Virus record (IMG/VR): IMGVR_UViG_3300022562_000747 | Location: 117,158-181,157 of that record | From: a virus | Reading direction: 5' to 3' (one strand) | Length of the DNA: 64,000 nt | Shown: in pieces, positions 62,167 to 64,000 of the stretch | Numbering within the stretch: the first letter of the stretch is position 1 | Layout: every line of letters starts with the position of its first letter | Program-made: the position numbers and the translations under genes | Notes under the pieces: model-generated | What the model was told of the DNA's origin: nothing | What the model saw: only the letters and a program-made list of their open reading frames with translations | The model's database searches: none

Positions 62167-62218
62167 TTGACATGCTCTCAAGAGCATGTTATAGTGCTTA
62201 GTATGCTCGCAAGAGCAT
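62167..62218 (+). promoter_or_regulatory. Promoter P4 with duplicated palindrome
   Basis: TTGACA, 17 bases, TATAGT (62190-62195). ATGCTCTCAAGAGCAT (62172-62187) fills the spacer and ATGCTCGCAAGAGCAT (62203-62218) lies at the expected RNA 5' end, 31 bp away. The first could be a repressor operator; the second also forms a GCAA tetraloop hairpin. Confidence 0.82.
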
Positions 62219-63160
62219 TATAAAACACAAGTAAACTTTATAACTTTGGCGGTTTAGCGTCGTCAGGATAGCTTGGAGTGATCCAAGTTAAAGCTGTGTA
62301 TCCTATTAAACAGCGCCCGCAAGGGTCCATCTAAACAAGCCTAGTCGTCCCCGCGAGGGGCTATCAGGGATGATGGTAGTATATATGACGACAAGGTGTG
62401 GTCCGAAAGGATAGGGGTAAGCCTCTGCGAAAGCAAGCCCAACCTAATATCCCGCAAGGATAGCCACACATGCAAACTTGTCTAGTAGGTATCGACAATA
62501 GGTAGTTACAGTAATCCGATGCTTCGCGGCAAAGGGTGGGTAGCATGATCTTCGGGAGAACGGACCCCGCTATTCGGAGGGGAGACGTATATCCTAGAGT
62601 CAGGTTGAGTAACTCGCAAGGTGAAAAACAGTTGGTGTGTTGTATTTTGTTTCCCAAAAGGAAGCGAAGCAACCGAACCAGCACATCAAAATAGGTTTAG
62701 AAAAAATGATCCATGGCGGATCATCTGCATATGAAGCAGAAAGGATTGGTTCGATTCCAATTTTTTTCACCAGAGAAAACGCAAAGTCTGGTTCGATGTT
62801 GATTGAGAAATGGTCTAAACCAATGGCGGCTTGCCGTAACATTGGCGATGAAGCCCCGCAAGGGTGAAGTTGTTATTTGATCGAATTATCCTAATGGGTT
62901 AGCGCCCATGAATAGCTCGCAAGGCTAAGGGTGAGATGATCGGTGAGTAGATCAACATGACAAGTGAAACGCTACACTTCAAAAAAAGCGACCTTGTTAC
63001 ACTACATGCCGAAACGGTATGTGGATGAAAGGGAACCCTTATAGTGCGCTAGTCGCCGCACCCGAGCAGGGTGGGGGATAATCCTAGAAGGTGTAACGCT
63101 AAACCCTGTAGTCTCAAGGGTCTAAAATATTCTCCAAGCACATTACAATGTGTTTCGACA
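62202..63160 (+). ncRNA. Large ornate structured RNA with embedded tRNA (GOLLD/ROOL-like candidate)
   Basis: About 950 bases with no plausible gene, starting at promoter P4 and ending before a tRNA. Many short stems closed by stable loops: ATGCTC-GCAA-GAGCAT (62203), CCC-GCAA-GGG (62317), CCCC-GCGA-GGGG (62350), GGTCC-GAAA-GGAT (62400), TGC-GAAA-GCA, TATCC-CGCAA-GGATA, CCC-GCAA-GGG (62856), TAGC...GCTA with GCAA, CCG-AAA-CGG inside ACAT/ATGT (63002). A complete tRNA (62700-62772) sits inside. Giant phage RNAs of the GOLLD and ROOL classes are this size, lie near tRNAs and, for GOLLD, can contain a tRNA; class membership is not proven. Confidence 0.72.
62700..62772 (+). tRNA. tRNA embedded in the large RNA, anticodon AUG (His-type)
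   Basis: Acceptor GAAAAAA/TTTTTTC (six A-T pairs), D-arm GATC-CATGGCG-GATC, anticodon arm TCTGC-ATATGAA-GCAGA giving ATG, T-arm ATTGG-TTCGATT-CCAAT, discriminator A, CCA encoded. An A at position 34 and the lack of an extra G at the 5' end are unusual for tRNA-His. The CCA lies at the start of a possible CCAGA/TCTGG stem of the surrounding RNA. Confidence 0.85.
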
Positions 63161-63166
63161 ATATAA

Positions 63167-63241
63167 GCGTCTTTAATTCATTGGCAGAATGCTTGTTCGA
63201 CACGCAAGATGTAGAAAGTTCGATTCTTTCAAGACGCACCA
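63167..63241 (+). tRNA. tRNA-Val(GAC)
   Basis: Acceptor GCGTCTT/AAGACGC, D-arm ATTC-ATTGGCA-GAAT, anticodon arm CTTGT-TCGACAC-GCAAG giving GAC with C instead of T at position 33, T-arm GAAAG-TTCGATT-CTTTC, CCA encoded. If the closing T-G pair is ignored, CGA (Ser) is another reading. Confidence 0.78.
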
Positions 63242-63245
63242 TTTC

Positions 63246-63258
63246 GATAAATATATGT
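63246..63258 (+). promoter_or_regulatory. Possible late promoter
   Basis: GATAAATATATGT keeps the ATAAATA core of the late consensus. It precedes GTAGGAGA and ATG 63282. Confidence 0.4.
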
Positions 63259-63281
63259 AGTTCCATTGTAGGAGAACATAT

Positions 63282-63446
63282 ATGTTAGAAGGATTAATCG
63301 GATTTGCTATCGGGGCAATTGTTATTGGTGTTATTGCCAATCGCCGCCCTCAATGGTTTGCATCTATTGTAACCATGGCAAATAAAATCGATGATAAAGT
63401 CAACGCTGGTGTTACCAGTATAGTTGAAAAAGTTCAAAACAAATAA
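63282..63446 (+). CDS. Small membrane protein inside the tRNA cluster (54 aa)
   Basis: MLEGLIGFAIGAIVIGVIAN is one glycine-rich transmembrane helix, followed by an amphipathic segment. Strong GTAGGAGA ribosome site. The stop codon TAA directly abuts the first base of the next tRNA. A holin-like role is possible given size and topology but unproven. Confidence 0.6.
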   Translation: MLEGLIGFAIGAIVIGVIANRRPQWFASIVTMANKIDDKVNAGVTSIVEKVQNK

Positions 63447-63520
63447 TGTAGTGACCGCAGAAGCGACGAGAGCGCCCGATAAGCGTTTGCAAGAAGGGGC
63501 AGTACCTTCCACTACAACCA
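63447..63520 (+). tRNA. tRNA-Ile(GAU) with GGCAGTA T-loop
   Basis: Acceptor TGTAGTG/CACTACA, anticodon arm AGCGC-CCGATAA-GCGTT giving GAT with C at position 33, T-stem GAAGG/CCTTC with loop GGCAGTA, CCA encoded. The D region does not form a canonical arm (a CGC-AGAA-GCG mini-hairpin is possible) and has no GG. Third member of the unusual set. Confidence 0.7.
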
Positions 63521-63524
63521 ATAT

Positions 63525-63601
63525 GGACCCGTGACCGGAACTGGCTACGGCGCGGACTTTTAATCCGTTTTATGAGAGTTCGAGTCTCTCCGGGTCTGCC
63601 A
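63525..63601 (+). tRNA. tRNA-Lys(UUU)
   Basis: Acceptor GGACCCG/CGGGTCT, D-arm with CCG/CGG and GG in the loop, anticodon arm GCGGA-CTTTTAA-TCCGT giving TTT, T-arm GAGAG-TTCGAGT-CTCTC, CCA encoded. Confidence 0.92.
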
Positions 63602-63611
63602 ATATAAGGAG

Positions 63612-63658
63612 AGCATATTATGATAAAAAGAAAGGACAGCATATTATGATAAAAAGAA
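63612..63658 (+). repeat. Short direct repeat at a gene start
   Basis: A 21-base unit (AGCATATTATGATAAAAAGA plus A) occurs twice, 26 bases apart, at 63612 and 63638. Both copies contain an ATG; the first starts a nine-codon frame, the second starts the 63646 gene. Confidence 0.8.
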
Positions 63659-63924
63659 CAAGAATTCTCACTCAGAGATATCAGTTTGATGACTGGCCTT
63701 CAAATAAATCATTCGAAGCAATTGAGTATGATGCATCAGGCCAATTGTTTTGGATTGCATACGACGAAAGTCCTATTCAAGTAATCTTTGAACAGCGATC
63801 AGCAGAATGTTGTTTTCCAATCGATATTAATATGGCAGAACATATATTCGAAACGTTTGGAAGAAAACTTGATCGATCAAAATTACCAAAAGAAGTTTTA
63901 CATAGTAAAATGTGTATAAGTTAA
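63646..63924 (+). CDS. Hypothetical protein between tRNAs
   Basis: 92 residues. MIKRTRILTQRYQFDDWPSN, then FEAIEYDASGQLFWIAYDES. No family recognised. The duplicated start may affect initiation: the upstream copy has AAGGAGAG, the real start has AAAGGACAG. Confidence 0.55.
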   Translation: MIKRTRILTQRYQFDDWPSNKSFEAIEYDASGQLFWIAYDESPIQVIFEQRSAECCFPIDINMAEHIFETFGRKLDRSKLPKEVLHSKMCIS

Positions 63925-63925
63925 T

Positions 63926-64000
63926 ACACGCATGGCTTGATGGGGAAGCAATGGACTCTTAATCCATGAAATGCGAGTTCGAATCTCGCTGCGTGTACCA
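63926..64000 (+). tRNA. tRNA-Lys(CUU)
   Basis: Acceptor ACACGCA/TGCGTGT, D-arm GCTT/AAGC, anticodon arm ATGGA-CTCTTAA-TCCAT giving CTT, T-arm GCGAG-TTCGAAT-CTCGC, CCA ends exactly at the window edge. Confidence 0.93.

Noticed and set aside
62364-62867. Open frames of 76-106 codons on both strands within the large RNA region
   Set aside because: They cover the nested tRNA and GNRA hairpins, have no Shine-Dalgarno sites and have unusual composition.
1-64000. Integrase, att sites, transposases or lysogeny regulators
   Set aside because: None seen. The gene set is that of a virulent T4-like phage; rRNA genes and replication origins were also not recognised.

Overview
The window is a piece of a large T4-like (myovirus-type) bacteriophage genome. 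It carries most of the T4 replication set: the sliding clamp C-terminus (gp45), clamp loader (gp44/gp62), RegA, family B DNA polymerase (gp43), UvsX, gp41 helicase and gp61 primase. Genes are small, densely packed and often joined by ATGA-type overlaps, and the sequence is AT-rich. Several sites match the T4 late promoter (TATAAATACTATT). A spanin pair, exported lipoproteins and a D-Ala-D-Ala peptidase-like protein point to a Gram-negative host. Several virion-type proteins resemble ones I recall from marine T4-like phages. The host genus cannot be read from the sequence.

Layout. 0-4.9 kb: clamp, clamp loader, small genes and RegA, whose stop codon overlaps a tRNA, then a gene behind a Shine-Dalgarno-masking hairpin. 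5-7.4 kb: a minus-strand block of small accessory genes with its own sigma70-type promoters. 7.6-10.9 kb: small plus-strand accessory genes. 10.9-12.2 kb: minus-strand spanin pair with a GIY-YIG homing endonuclease. 12.2-14.5 kb: NodB deacetylase, a DUF1778-like protein and Hsp20. 14.6-23.2 kb: DNA polymerase, a GGQ release-factor-like protein, an RlpA-like protein, a methyltransferase-like protein, UvsX and gp41. 23.3-35 kb: virion-type block with a ligase-like/nucleotidylyltransferase fusion, a papain-like protein and two long proteins built of repeated helical modules. 35-42.8 kb: primase, two FkbM methyltransferases, NADAR, peptidyl-tRNA hydrolase, ThyX and homing endonucleases. 43-56.4 kb: class II ribonucleotide reductase, NAD salvage genes, nucleotide metabolism and lysis enzymes. 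56.4-60.2 kb: small early genes behind repeated promoters. 60.2-64 kb: an RNA region with about 15 tRNA or tRNA-like genes, several strong promoters, at least three structured non-coding RNAs and only two protein genes.

How it works together. The phage brings its own replisome, dNTP supply (RNR, ThyX, dCMP deaminase, MazG-like and deoxyribosyltransferase-like enzymes), NAD+ resynthesis (NAMPT plus NMN adenylyltransferase-Nudix), an ADP-ribose-related NADAR protein and a translation kit (tRNAs, PTH2, GGQ protein). NAD+ resynthesis plus NADAR suggests resistance to NAD-depleting or ADP-ribosylating host immunity. The most unusual content is in the RNA region. It has an approximately 950-nt ornate RNA with a tRNA embedded in it (62.2-63.16 kb), preceded by a promoter with a duplicated palindrome. 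It also has a family of tRNAs whose T-loop reads GGCAGYA instead of TTCRANY, together with D-loops lacking GG.

All calls were made by eye from sequence and remembered family motifs. No database or folding search was run.
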